Of a stretch of 64,000 nucleotides of DNA, positions 22,376-36,649 are shown piece after piece. The notes under the pieces were generated by a model. The model saw only the letters and a list, made by a program, of their open reading frames with translations. It did not search any database and had not been told where the DNA came from. Position numbers and translations under genes: made by a program. The stretch lies in NCBI GenBank assembly GCA_014843695.1, contig CM026390.1:98986362-99050361 (forward strand). Direction: 5' to 3'. This DNA comes from Archivesica marissinica. Taxonomy: Eukaryota > Mollusca > Bivalvia > Venerida > Vesicomyidae. The stretch's first letter is position 1. Each line of letters starts with the position of its first letter.

Positions 22376-24108
22376 CATTTCAATGTTTGTGTGCAAGGTG
22401 GGGCTATTGCTATAGTAAATAGTATGAATTCCTTCAATGTTTGTGTGTAAGGTGGGGTTATTGCTATAGTAAATAGTATGAATTCCTTCAATGTTTGTGT
22501 GCAAGGTGCAAGGTGGGGTTATTGCTATAGTAAATAGTATGAATTCCTTCAATGTTTGTGTGCAAGGTGCAAGGTGGGGTTATTGCTATAGTAAATAGTA
22601 TGCATTCCTTCAATGTTTGTGTGCAAGGTGCAAGGTGGGGTTATTGCTATAGTAAATAGTATGCATTCCTTCAATGTTTGTGTGCAAGGTGCAAGGTGGG
22701 GCTATTGCTATAGTAAATAGTATGCATTCCTTCAATGTTTGTGTGCAAGGTGCAAGGTGGGGTTATTGCTATAGTAAATAGTATGCATTCTTCAATGTTT
22801 GTGTGCAAGGTGCAAGGTGGGGCTATTGCTATAGTAAATAGTATGAATTCCTTCAATGTTTGTATGCAAGGTGCAAAGTGGGGCTATTGCAATAGTAAAT
22901 AGTATGCATTCCTTCAATGTTTGTGTGCAAGGTGGAGCTATTGCAATAGTAAATAGTATGCATTCCTTCAATGTTTGTGTGCAAGGTGCAAGGTGGGGTT
23001 ATTGCTATAGTAAATAGTATGCATTCCTTCAATGTTTGTATGCAAGGTGGGGCTATTGCAATAGTAAATAGTATGCATTCCTTCAATGTTTGTGTGCAAG
23101 GTGGAGCTATTGCAATAGTAAATAGTATGCATTCCTTCAATGTTTGTGTGCAAGGTGGGGTTATTGCTATAGTAAATAGTATGCATTCCTTCAATGTTTG
23201 TATGCAAGGTGCAAGGTGGGGCTATTGCAATAGTAAATAGTATGCATTCCTTCAATGTGTGTGTGCAAGGTGGGGCTATTGCAATAGTAAATAGTATGCA
23301 TTCCTTCAATGTTTGTATGCAAGGTGGGGCTATTGCAATAGTAAATAGTATGCATTCCTTCAATGTGTGTGTGCAAGGTGGGGCTATTGCAATAGTAAAT
23401 AGTATGAATTCCTTCAATGTTTGTATGCAAGGTGGGGCTATTGCAATAGTAAATAGTATGCATTCCTTCAATGTGTGTGTGCAAGGTGGGGCTATTGCAA
23501 TAGTAAATAGTATGCATTCCTTCAATGTGTGTGTGCAAGGTGGGGCTATTGCAATAGTAAATAGTATGCATTCCTTCAATGTTTGTGTGCAAGGTGCAAA
23601 GTGGGGCTATTGCAATAGTAAATAGTATGCATTCCTTCAATGTTTGTGTGCAAGGTGGGGCTATTGCAATAGTAAATAGTATGCATTCCTTCAATGTGTG
23701 TGTGCAAGGTGGGGCTATTGCAATAGTAAATAGTATGACTTCCTTCAATGTTTGTGTGCAAGGTGGGGCTATTGCAATAGTAAATAGTATGACTTCCTTC
23801 AATGTTTGTGTGCAAGGTGGGGCTATTGCAATAGTAAATAGTATGCATTCCTTCAATGTGTGTGTGCAAGGTGGGGCTATTGCAATAGTAAATAGTATGA
23901 CTTCCTTCAATGTTTGTGTGCAAGGTGGGGCTATTGCAATAGTAAATAGTATGCATTCCTTCAATGTTTGTGTGCAAGGTGGGGCTATTGCAATAGTAAA
24001 TAGTATGCATTCCTTCAATGTTTGTGTGCAAGGTGGGGCTATTGCAATAGTAAATAGTATGCATTCCTTCAATGTTTGTGTGCAAGGTGTGGCTATTGCT
24101 ATAGTAAA
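22376..24108. repeat. 54/61-bp array, about 31 units
   Basis: The unit is GCATTCCTTCAATGTTTGTG, TGCAAGGTGGGGCTATTGCA, ATAGTAAATAGTAT. Longer 61-base units duplicate GCAAGGT. The 54-base unit keeps frames open on both strands. TTTGTGTGCAAGGTG and TATAGTA resemble the exon E acceptor junction (TTTGTGTTTTAAAG/GTG, ATAGTA), a weak hint that it too began at a splice site. Confidence 0.93.
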
Positions 24109-24195
24109 TCACAACATATGCTACCCAAGTCTTCTTTTAAGTCATCAACAAATATTATTTTCTCAGTAAATATATGTATCATTTGTGTTTTAAAG

Positions 24196-24360
24196 GTGAT
24201 ATAGTACACCAGTTTGATGTGACGGTCAGCTCCAGTGTTGGCAAGGTGGTCTTCCATAAGGCCAGATACAGTCATGGTTACGACATCTACCTGACCTCTA
24301 CAGAGTATCCACTTATCTATTCTGTTAGCTTGGAGACCGGCAAAGTGGACACTATAAAGG
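24196..24360 (+). CDS. FSTL5: FSTL5-type protein, exon E
   Basis: This 165-base exon has acceptor GTGTTTTAAAG ending at 24195 and donor AAGG/GTAGGT at 24361. Two bases finish the glycine codon started in exon D and one base is left over, so it joins exons D and F in phase. It encodes GDIVHQFDVTVSSSVGKVVF, then YSHGYDIYLTS and YSVSLETGKVDTIKG. The family shows G-E-I-Q, Q-Y-N-I-Y and E-L-S-S-G-K-V motifs in the same order. The polypyrimidine tract is weak: TTTGTGTTTTAAAG. It is followed after 136 bases by the 10-kb 22/26-bp array. Confidence 0.92.
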
Positions 24361-24496
24361 GTAGGTTGACACCAAACTGTAGGAGCTTCTAAAACTATTA
24401 AGGCTAGATTATTGTTATGACTAAACATGGAAAAAATAGCAATCTGGCTTATACTTACAATAAAATATTCAATAAAGAAAGCAACATGCAAATGCA

Positions 24497-27400
24497 GTAC
24501 ATGCCCACAATGGGATGAGTACATGCCCACAATGGGATGAGTACATGCCCACAGTGGGATGAGTACATGCCCACAATGGGATGAGTACATGCCCACAATG
24601 GGATGGATGAGTACATGCCCACAATGGGATGAGTACATGCACACAATGGGATGGATGAGTACATGCCCACAATGGGATGGATGAGTACATGCCCACAATG
24701 GGATGGATGAGTACATGCCCACAATGGGATGAGTACATGCCCACAATGGGATGGATGAGTACATGCCCACAATGGGATGGATGAGTACATGCCCACAATG
24801 GGATGAGTACATGCCCACAATGGGATGGATGAGTACATGCCCACAATGGGATGGATGAGTACATGCCCACAATGGGATGAGTACATGCCCACAATGGGAT
24901 GGATGAGTACATGCCCACAATGGGATGAGTACATGCCCACAATGGGGTGGATGAGTACATGCCCACAGGGGATGAGTACATGCCCGCAATGGGATGAGTA
25001 CATGCCCACAATGGGATGGATGAGTACATGCTCACAATGGGATGGATGAGTACATGCCCACAATGGGATGAGTACATGCCCACAATGGGATGAGTACATG
25101 CACAATGGGGTGGATGAGTACATGCCCACAATGGGATGAGTACATGCCCACAATGGGATGGATGAGTACATGCCTACAATGGGATGGATGAGTACATGCC
25201 CACAATGGGATGAGTACATGCCCACAATGGGGTGGATGAGTACATGCCCACAATGGGGTGGATGAGTACATGCCCACAATGGGATGAGTACATGCCCACA
25301 ATGGGATGGATGAGTACATGCCCACAATGGGATGGATGAGTACATGCTCACAATGGGATGGATGAGTACATGCCCACAATGGGATGAGTACATGCCCACA
25401 ATGGGGTGGATGAGTACATGTCCACAATGGGATGAGTACATGTCCACAATGGGATGGATGAGTACATGCCCACAATGGGGTGGATGAGTACATGTCCACA
25501 ATGGGATGGATGAGTACATGCCCACAATGGGATGGATGAGTACATGTCCACAATGGGATGAGTACATGCCCACAATGGGATGAGTACATGTCCACAATGG
25601 GATGGATGAGTACATGTCCACAATGGGATGAGTACATGTCCACAATGGGATGGATGAGTACATGCCCACAATGGGATGGATGAGTACATGCCCACAATGG
25701 GATGGATGAGTACATGCCCACAATGGGATGGATGAGTACATGCCCACAATGGGATGGATGAGTACATGCCCACAATGGGATGGATGAGTACATGCCCACA
25801 ATGGGATGAGTACATGCCCACAATGGGATGGATGAGTACATGTCCACAGTGGGATGGATGAGTACATGCCCACAATGGGATGGATGAGTACATGCCCACA
25901 ATGGGGTGGATGAGTACATGCCCACAATGGGGTGGATGAGTACATGTCCACAATGGGATGGATGAGTACATGCCCACAATGGGATGGATGAGTACATGCC
26001 CACAATGGGATGAGTACATGCCCACAATGGGGTGGATGAGTACATGCCCACAATGGGGTGGATGAGTACATGTCCACAATGGGATGGATGAGTACATGCC
26101 CACAATGGGATGAGTACATGCCCACAAGGGGGTGGATGAGTACATGCCCACAATGGGGTGGATGAGTACATGTCCACAATGGGATGGATGAGTACATGCC
26201 CACAATGGGATGGATGAGTACATGCCCACAATGGGATGTATGAGTACATGCCCACAATGGGATGGATGAGTACATGTCCACAATGGGATGGATGAGTACA
26301 TGCCCACAATGGGATGTATGAGTACATGCCCACAATGGGATGAGTACATGCCCACAATGGGATGGATGAGTACATGCCCACAATGGGGTGGATGAGTACA
26401 TGCCCACAATGGGATGAGTACATGCCCACAATGGGATGTATGAGTACATGCCCACAATGGGATGGATGAGTACATGCCCACAATGGGATGAGTACATGCC
26501 CACAATGGGATGAGTACATGTCCACAATGGGATGTATGAGTACATGCCCACAATGGGATGGATGAGTACATGCCCACAATGGGATGGATGAGTACATGTC
26601 CACAATGGATGGATGAGTACATGCCCACAATGGGATGGATGAGTACATGCCCACAATGGGATGTATGAGTACATGCCCACAATGGGATGGATGAGTACAT
26701 GCCCACAATGGGATGGATGAGTACATGTCCACAGTGGGATGAGTACATGCCCACAATGGGATGGATGAGTACATGCCCACAATGGGATGGATGAGTACAT
26801 GCCCACAATGGGATGGATGCGTACATGCCCACAATGGGGTGGATGAGTACATGCCCACAATGGGATGGATGAGTACATGCCCACAATGGGATGGATGAGT
26901 ACATGCTCACAATGGGATGAGTACATGCCCACAATGGGATGAGTACATGCCCACAATGGGGTGGATGAGTACATATCCACAATGGGATGGATGAGTACAT
27001 GCCCACAATGGGATGGATGAGTACATGCCCACAATGGGATGTATGAGTGCATGCCCACAATGGGATGTATGAGTACATGCCCACAATGGGATGGATGAGT
27101 ACATGCCCACAGTGGGATGAGTACATGCCCACAATGGGATGGATGAGTACATGCCCACAATGGGATGGATGAGTACATGCCCACAATGGGATGGATGAGT
27201 ACATGCCCACAATGGGATGGATGAGTACATGCCCACAATGGGGTGGATGAGTACATGCCCACAATGGGGTGGATGAGTACATGCCCACAATGGGATGTAT
27301 GAGTACATGCCCACAATGGGATGGATTAGTACATGCCCACAATGGGATGAGTACATGTCCACAATGGGATGAGTACATGCCCACAATGGGATGTATGAGT

Positions 27401-30400
27401 ACATGCCCACAATGGGATGGATGAGTACATGCCCACAATGGGATGGATGAGTACATGTCCACAATGGATGGATGAGTACATGCCCACAATGGGATGGATG
27501 AGTACATGTCCACAATGGGATGGATGAGTACATGCCCACAATGGGATGGATGAGTACATGCTCACAATGGGATGAGTACATGCCCACAATGGGATGGATG
27601 AGTACATGTCCACAATGGGATGGATGAGTACATGCCCACAATGGGATGAGTACATGCCCACAATGGGATGGGTGAGTACATGTCCACAATGGGATGGATG
27701 AGTACATGCCCACAATGGGATGGATGAGTACATGTCCACAATGGGATGGATGAGTACATGCCCACAATGGGATGATTACATGTCCACAATGGGATGTATG
27801 AGTACATGTCCACAATGGGATGGATGAGTACATGCCCACAATGTGATGGATGAGTACATGCCCACAATGGGATGAGTACATGTCCACAATGGGATGGATG
27901 AGTACATGTCCACAATGGGATGGATGAGTACATGCCCACAATGGGATGTATGAGTACATGCCCACAATGGGATGTATGAGTACATGCCCACAATGGGATG
28001 GATGAGTACATGCTCACAATGGGATGAGTACATGCCCACAATGGGATGGATGAGTACATGTCCACAATGGGATGAGTACATGCCCACAATGGGGATGGAT
28101 GAGTACATGCTCACAATGGGATGAGTACATGCCCACAATGGGATGTATGAGTACATGCCCACAATGGGATGGATGAATACATGCCCACAATGGGATGGAT
28201 GAGTACATGTCCACAATGGGATGGATGAGTACATGCCCACAATGGGATGGATGAGTACATGCCCACAATGGGATGGATGAGTACATGCCCACAATGGGAT
28301 GGATGAGTACATGTCCACAATGGGATGGATGAGTACATGTCCACAATGGGATGGATGAGTACATGCCCACAATGGGATGAGTACATGCCCACACTGGGAT
28401 GGATGAGTACATGTCCACAATGGGATGGATGAGTACATGCCCACAATGGGATGGATGAGTACATGTCCACAATGGGATGGATGAGTACATGCCCACAATG
28501 GGATGATTACATGTCCACAATGGGATGTATGAGTACATGTCCACAATGGGATGGATGAGTACATGCCCACAATGTGATGGATGAGTACATGCCCACAATG
28601 GGATGAGTACATGTCCACAATGGGATGGATGAGTACATGTCCACAATGGGATGGATGAGTACATGCCCACAATGGGATGTATGAGTACATGCCCACAATG
28701 GGATGAGTACATGCCCACAATGGGGTGGATGAGTACATGTCCACAATGGGATGGATGAGTACATGCCCACAAATGGGATGGATGAGTACATGTCCACAAT
28801 GGGATGGATGTGTACATGCCCACAATGGGATGGATGAGTGCATGCTCACAATGGGATGAGTACATGCCCACCATGGGATGGATGAGTACATGCCCACAAT
28901 GGGATGGATGAGTACATGTCCACAATGGGATGAGTACATGCCCACAATGGGATGGATGAGTACATGTCCACAATGGGATGGATGAGTACATGTCCACAAT
29001 GGGATGGATGAGTACATGCCCACAATGGGATGGATGAGTACATGCCCACAATGGGATGGATGAGTACATGCCCACAATGGGATGGATGAGTACATGCCCA
29101 CAATGGGATGGATGAGTACATGCCCACAATGGGATGGATGAGTACATGCCCACAATGGGATGGATGAGTACATGCTCACAATGGGATGAGTACATGTCCA
29201 CAATGGGATGGATGAGTACATGCTCACAGTGGGATGAGTACATGCCCACAATGGGATGGATGAGTACATGCCCACAATGTGATGGATGAGTACATGTCCA
29301 CAATGGGATGAGTACATGCCCACAATGGGATGGATGAGTACATGTCCACAATGGGATGAGTACATGCCCACAATGGGATGGATGAGTACATGTCCACAAT
29401 GGGATGGATGAGTACATGCCCACAATGGGATGAGTACATGCCCACAATGGGATGAGTACATGCCCACAATGGAATGAGTACATGCCCACAATGGGATGGA
29501 TGAGTACATGCCCACAATGGGATGAGTACATGCCCACAATGGAATGAGTACATGCCCACAATGGGATGGATGAGTACATGCCCACAATGGGATGTACATG
29601 CCCACAATGGGATGGATGAGTACATGTCCACAGTGGGATGGATGAGTACATGCCCACAATGGGATGGATGAGTACATGCCCACAATGGGGTGGATGAGTA
29701 CATGCCCACAATGGGATGAGTACATGCCACAATGGGATGGATGAGTACATGCCCACAATGGGATGGATGAGTACATGCCCACAATGGGATGAGTACATGC
29801 CCACAATGGGGTGGATGAGTACATGCCCACAATGGGGTGGATGAGTACATGACAATGGGATGGATGAGTACATGCCCACAATGGGATGAGTACATGCCCA
29901 CAATGGGGTGGATGAGTACATGCCCACAATGGGGTGGATGAGTACATGTCCACAATGGGATGGATGAGTACATGCCCACAATGGGATGGATGAGTACATG
30001 CCCACAATGGGATGATGAGTACATGCCCACAATGGGATGGATGAGTACATGCCACAATGGGATGGATGAGTACATGCCCACAATGGGATGGAGTACATGC
30101 CCACAATGGGATGGTACATGCCCACAATGGGATGGACATGCCCACAATGGGATGTATGCCCACAATGGGATGAGTACATGCCCACAATGGGATGATGAGT
30201 ACATGCCCACAATGGGATGGATGAGTACATGCCCACAATGGTACATGCCCACAATGGGATGTACATGCCACAATGGGATGACATGCCCACAATGGGATGG
30301 ATGAGTACATGCCCACAATGGGATGGATGAGTACATGCCACAATGGGGATGAGTACATGCCCACAATGGGATGGATGAGTACATGCCCACAATGGGATGG

Positions 30401-33400
30401 ATACATGCCCACAATGGGATGGATGAGTACATGCCCACAATCCACAATGGTACATGCCCACAATGGGATGATGAGTACATGCCCACAATGGGATGGATGA
30501 GTACATGCCCACAATGGGATGGATGATGTGGGATGAGTACATGCCCACAATGGGATGGATGAGTACATGACAATCATGCCCACAATGGGATGGACATGAG
30601 TACATGCCCACAATGGGATGGATGAGTACATGCCCACAATGGGATGGAGTACATGCCCACAATGGGATGGTACATGCCCACAATGGGATGTGAGTACATG
30701 CCCACAATGAGTACATGCCCACAATGGGATGGATGAGTACATGCCCACAATGGGATGGATGAGTACATGCCCACAATGGGATGGATGAGTACATGCCCAC
30801 AATGGGATGGATGAGTACATGCCCACAATGGGATGAGTACATGCCCACAATGGGATGAGTACATGCCCACAATGGGATGATGAGTACATGCCCACAATGG
30901 GATGGACATGCCCACAATGGGATGGACATGACAATGGGATACATGCCCACAATGGGATACATGCCCACAATGGGATGGATGAGTACATGCCCACAATGGG
31001 ATGGATGAGTACATGCCACAATGGGATACATGCCCACAATGGGATGAGTACATGCCCAATGGGATGGATGAGTACATGCCCACAATGGGATGGATGAGTA
31101 CATGCCACAATGGGATGAGTACATGCCCACAATGGGATGGATGAGTACATGCCACAATGGGATGGATGAGTACATGCCCACAATGGGATGGTACATGCCC
31201 ACAATGGGATAGTACATGCCACAATGGGATGGATGAGTACATGCCCACAATGGGATGGATGAGTACATGCCACAATCATGCCCACAATGGGATGATTACA
31301 TGACAATGCATGTCCACAATGGGATGGGATACATGCCCACAATGTATGGATGAGTACATGCCCACAATGGGATGAGTACATGCCACAATGGGATGGATGA
31401 GTACAACAATGGGATGGATGAGTACATGCCCACAATGGGATGTACATGACAATGGGATACATGCCCACAATGGGATGGACATGCTCACAATGGGATGAGT
31501 ACATGCCCACAATGGGATGGATGAGTACATGTCCACAATGGGATGGATGAGTACATGCCCACAATGGGATGGAGTACATGCCCACAATGGGATGAGTACA
31601 TGCCCACAATGGGATGGATGAGTACATGCCCACAATGGGATGGATGAGTACATGCCCACAATGGGATGGATGAGTACATGCCACAATGGGATGGATGAGT
31701 ACATGCTCACAATGGGATGGATGAGTACATGTCCACAATGGGATGGATGAGTACATGCCCACAATGGGATGAGTACATGTCCACAATGGGATGGATGAGT
31801 GCATGCTCACAATGGGATGAGTACATGTCCACAATGGGATGGATGAGTACATGCCCACAGTGGGATGAGTACATGCCCACAATGGGATGGATGAGTACAT
31901 GCCCACAATGGGATGGATGAGTACATGTCCACAATGGGATGAGTACATGCCCACAATGGGATGGATGAGTACATGTCCACAATGGGATGGATGAGTACAT
32001 GCCACAATGGGATGGATGAGTACATGTCCACAATGGGATGGATGAGTACATGCCCACAATGGGATGTATGAGTACATGCCCACAATGGGATGGATGAGTA
32101 CATGCCCACAATGGGATGGATGAGTACATGCCCACAATGGGATGGATGAGTACATGCCCACAATGGGATGGATGAGTACATGTCCACAATGGGATGGATG
32201 AGTACATGCCCACAATGGGATGGATGAGTACATGCCCACAATGGGATGGATGTGTACATGTCCACAATGGGATGGATGAGTACATGCCCACAATGGGATG
32301 GATGAGTACATGCTCACAATGGGATGAGTACATGCCCACAATGGGATGTATGAGTACATGCCCACAATGGGATGAGTACATGCCCACAATGGGATGTACA
32401 TGCCCACAATGGGATGGATGAGTACATGCCCACAATGGGATGGATGAGTACATGTCCACAATGGATGGATGAGTACATGCCCACAATGGGATGGATGAGT
32501 ACATGCCCACAATGGGATGTATGAGTACATGCCCATAATGGGATGGATGAGTACATGCCCACAATGGGGTGGATGAGTACATGTCCACAATGGGATGGAT
32601 GAGTACATGCCCACAATGGGGTGGATGAGTACATGCCCACAAGGGGGTGGATGAGTACATGTCCACAATGGGATGGATGAGTACATGTCCACAATGGGAT
32701 GGATGAGTACATGCCCACAATGGGATGTATGAGTACATGCCCACAATGGGATGGATGAGTACATGCCCACAATGGGATGGATGAGTACATGCCCACAATG
32801 GGATGGATGAGTACATGCTCACAATGGGATGAGTACATGCCCACAATGGGATGTATGAGTACATGCCCACAATGGGATGGATGAATACATGCCCACAATG
32901 GGATGGATGAGTACATGTCCACAATGGGATGGATGAGTACATGCCCACAATGGGATGGATGAGTACATGCCCACAATGGGATGGATGAGTACATGCCCAC
33001 AATGGGATGGATGAGTACATGTCCACAATGGGATGGATGAGTACATGTCCACAATGGGATGGATGAGTACATGCCCACAATGGGATGAGTACATGCCCAC
33101 AATGGATGAGTACATGTCCACAATGGGATGGATGAGTACATGCCCACAATGGGATGGATGAGTACATGTCCACAATGGGATGGATGAGTACATGCCCACA
33201 ATGGGATGATTACATGACAATGGGATGTATGAGTACATGTCCACAATGGGATGGATGAGTACATGCCCACAATGGATGATGAGTACATGCCCACAATGGG
33301 ATGAGTACATGTCCACAATGGGATGGATGAGTACATGTCCACAATGGGATGGATGAGTACATGCCCACAATGGGATGTATGAGTACATGCCCACAATGGG

Positions 33401-34628
33401 ATGAGTACATGCCCACAATGGGGTGGATGAGTACATGTCCACAATGGGATGGATGAGTACATGCCCACAAATGGGATGGATGAGTACATGTCCACAATGG
33501 GATGGATGTGTACATGCCCACAATGGGATGGATGAGTGCATGCTCACAATGGGATGAGTACATGCCCACCATGGGATGGATGAGTACATGCCCACAATGG
33601 GATGGATGAGTACATGTCCACAATGGGATGAGTACATGCCCACAATGGGATGGATGAGTACATGTCCACAATGGGATGGATGAGTACATGTCCACAATGG
33701 GATGGATGAGTACATGCCCACAATGGGATGGATGAGTACATGCCCACAATGGGATGGATGAGTACATGCCCACAATGGGATGGATGAGTACATGCCCACA
33801 ATGGGATGGATGAGTACATGCCCACAATGGGATGGATGAGTACATGCCCACAATGGGATGGATGAGTACATGCTCACAATGGGATGAGTACATGTCCACA
33901 ATGGGATGGATGAGTACATGCTCACAGTGGGATGAGTACATGCCCACAATGGGATGGATGAGTACATGCCCACAATGTGATGGATGAGTACATGTCCACA
34001 ATGGGATGAGTACATGCCCACAATGGGATGGATGAGTACATGTCCACAATGGGATGGATGAGTACATGCCCACAATGGGATGGATGAGTACATGTCCACA
34101 ATGGGATGGATGAGTACATGCCCACAATGGGATGGATGAGTACATGTCCACAATGGGATGGATGAGTACATGCCCACAATGGGATGAGTACATGCCCACA
34201 ATGGGATGGATGAGTACATGCCCACAATGGGATGGATGAGTACATGTCCACAATGGGATGGATGAGTACATGTCCACAATGGGATGAGTACATGCCCACA
34301 ATGGGATGAGTACATGCCCACCATGGGATGGATGAGTACATGCCCACAATGGGATGGATGAGTACATGCCCACAATGTGATGGATGAGTACATGTCCACA
34401 ATGGGATGAGTACATGCCCACAATGGGATGGATGAGTACATGTCCACAATGGGATGGATGAGTACATGCCCACAATGGGATGAGTAGATGCCCACAATGG
34501 GATGAGTACATGCCCACAATGGAATGAGTACATGCCCACAATGGGATGGATGAGTACATGCCCACAATGGGATGAGTACATGCCCACAATGGAATGAGTA
34601 CATGCCCACAATGGGATGGATGAGTACA
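24497..34628. repeat. 10.1-kb array of 22- and 26-bp units
   Basis: Two unit lengths alternate: ACATGCCCACAATGGGATGA-GT (22) and the same with an extra GATG (26). Variants include TGTCCACA, TGCTCACA, GGGGTGG and GATGTATG. A long block is repeated at an offset of 4698 bases (for example 28507-29127 with 33205-33825), and shorter super-periods of about 730 bases occur. Between about 29,570 and 31,480, and again near 33,100-33,300, units are broken by many small deletions (ATGCCACAATGG, TACATGACAATGG). The - strand is open for up to 1664 codons because no unit contains a stop in any - frame; it is not a gene. Confidence 0.95.
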
Positions 34629-34867
34629 CACATCAAGTGTTCAGTTTCTGAAAATGTAGAGTGGGCTTGCTTCATGCCCATAATCTTTCGATTGATGTCA
34701 AATTAAAAAATTATTTCAGTATAGAATAAATGTAATCTACCGTAGATTCCCGGCCATAAGTCGATCTCGGCTGTAAGTTGAGGGTAAAATTTTAGCTTCA
34801 TATGTCGAGGGTACTTATCACATTTATTACGACAATTGGTTTTTCTATCATTTTTGAATGGAACTTG
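34629..34867. other. spacer with a possible DNA-transposon end
   Basis: TACCGTAGATTCCCGGCCAT then AAGTCGATCTCGGCTGTAAG at about 34739-34780 looks like one terminus of a TA-inserting element. No partner end was found nearby. Confidence 0.35.
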
Positions 34868-35045
34868 GCTCAATTTGAGAGATCTTCAGGTGCGAAAGGC
34901 TCAGAGTTTGCGCCCAGCTGTAACCATTATGATTGTGTCCTTAGGCAAGGCACTGAAATTCCACATTGTCTCTTCTCTCTCCCTCATGGCGATGGATTCC
35001 ATCAGAAATGAGGTCTCAAGAGCGATTAATATAATAGAAACTTAG
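34868..35045 (+). mobile_element. SINE family D
   Basis: GTAACCATTATGATTGTGTC, TTAGGCAAGGCACTGAAATT and GGCGATGGATTCCATCAGAA are shared with 51538-51765 (there on the - strand). The tail GAGCGATTAATATAATAGAA resembles the family C tail. The head region is degenerate in this copy. Confidence 0.6.
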
Positions 35046-35114
35046 CCAAGCGAGTGACCAAAATTACCAGCATAACATGCTTTATTGGTATAGTTTACAA
35101 CAAATCAATCTTCG

Positions 35115-35865
35115 AAATATATACTGGTATGATGGATAATATATACTGGTATGATGGAGAATATATACTGGTATGATGGAGAATGTATACTTGGTATGAT
35201 GGAGAATATATACTGGTATGATGGAGAATATATACTGGTATGATGGAGAATATATACTGGTATGATGGAGAACATATACTGGTATGATGGAGAATATATA
35301 CTGGTATGATGGAGAATATATACTGGTATGATGGAGAACATATACTGGTATGATGGAGAACATATACTGGTATGATGGAGAACATATACTGGTATGATGG
35401 AGAATGTATACTGGTATGATGGAGAATATATACTGGTATGATGGAGAATATATACTGGTATGATGGAGAATATATACTGGTATGATGGAGAACATATACT
35501 GGTATGATGGAGAATATATACTGGTATGATGGAGAATAGATACTGGTATGATGGAGAACATATACTGGTATGATGGAGAACATATACTGGTATGATGGAG
35601 AACATATACTGGTATGATGGAGAACATATACTGGTATGATGGAGAATATATACTGGTATGATGGAGAACATATACTGGTATGATGGAGAATATATACTGG
35701 TATGATGGAGAACATATACTGGTATGATGGAGAATATATACTGGTATGATGGAGAATATATACTGGTATGATGGAGAATATATACTGGTATGATGGAGAA
35801 TATATACTGGTATGATGGAGAATATATACTGGTATGATGGAGAATATATACTGGTATGATGGAGT
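35115..35865. repeat. 21-bp array, about 36 units
   Basis: The unit is ATATACTGGTATGATGGAGA plus A, very uniform, with CATATA and GTATA variants. It ends about 170 bases before the terminal coding exon's acceptor and shares nothing with it. Confidence 0.95.
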
Positions 35866-36032
35866 AGGTGAGTGGATGCCGGGTATGAATTATTGTGAAT
35901 GAACTGGACAATAATGTAATTACTGGTTAATTAAGGAGAGACTTGTTTACACAGTTCAGTTCTGTTCAGAATGAAGTGCCTGCTATATAGACATTGAATG
36001 TAGGTAATGATATATGTTTCAACTATTTTCAG

Positions 36033-36238
36033 ACATACGAGAGCCAGACACGGAGCTATTTCTACCCTGGTTCAAAAATGGGCGACCTATTGTATCTGGG
36101 GGCATCTTCAGCGACTTTCTAGGGACGACAGCCATGTCATCAATGTTGATATTGAATGGAAAACAGCATACCATACAGTGTGATTATAGAGAACTTGAAA
36201 ACCCCTCTGTTGTGGCGTATACACACCTTAGGTCATAG
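36033..36238 (+). CDS. FSTL5: FSTL5-type protein, terminal coding exon with stop
   Basis: The acceptor is CAACTATTTTCAG ending at 36032. Two bases complete the aspartate codon begun in exon E and the frame runs to TAG at 36236-36238. It encodes PDTELFLPWFKNGRPIVSGG, FSDFLGTTAMSSMLILNGKQ and a short tail ending VVAYTHLRS. The family C-terminus has a P-W-x-x-x-x-R motif, then S-G-L-F-G-Q-Y-L-x-T-P-x-x-x-S-L-F-I-L-D-G, then one cysteine and a stop about 20 residues later. The match in order and length marks this as the natural C-terminus and not a truncation. From exon A the window encodes 405 residues, roughly the C-terminal half of a family protein. The 11.7-kb intron before it is almost entirely minisatellite. 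Confidence 0.92.
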
Positions 36239-36649
36239 GGCATGTGGACAGATAATATGACTGCAGTAGAGTCAATAAGGGGAGGTAACTACGGTTAACA
36301 AATGCAAAATAAAATTCCAAGAAGGGATAAGAAAAAGAACAAGTGATTTTATTTTAAGTGAAATATATTTTCTTTTTTATAAATAGGTATTTTGAACCCA
36401 CCGTTTAATTTTGTAAGTCGATCATGAATCAGTGAGGATGGGCATTTGAAGGCTTAAATGAACATTGGATGCGTGATTTCTTACAAGGATCGCTGTATTT
36501 TTCATTGTAGTTGCATATAATACCATCAAGCGCAAGAGATAGCAAGACACTTTGTTTGTACGATCAAACCTGTCCACAGTTACAATAGAAGAGAAACAGA
36601 CATAAGATTACCTAGACAGGTTTATATAAGCTGATTTCCACTTGGCGGT
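36239..36649. other. 3' UTR and start of intergenic DNA
   Basis: AT-rich unique sequence after the FSTL5-type stop codon. Only the AATAAA at 36308 stands out. Confidence 0.5.
36308..36313 (+). promoter_or_regulatory. candidate polyadenylation signal of the FSTL5-type gene
   Basis: AATAAA lies 70 bases after the stop codon. It is the first canonical hexamer downstream of the gene. Other hexamers may be used further on, so the 3' UTR length is unknown. Confidence 0.35.

Noticed and set aside
24361..24560. 10-kb array as derived from the exon E donor
   Set aside because: The donor region (GTAGGTTGACACC) shares nothing with ACATGCCCACAATGGGATG.
24455..32770. Very long - strand open frames (up to 1664 codons) with WACTHPSHCGHVLI repeats
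   Set aside because: They are a by-product of 22/26-base units lacking stops in all - frames. Overlapping frames encode the same three peptides in rotation.
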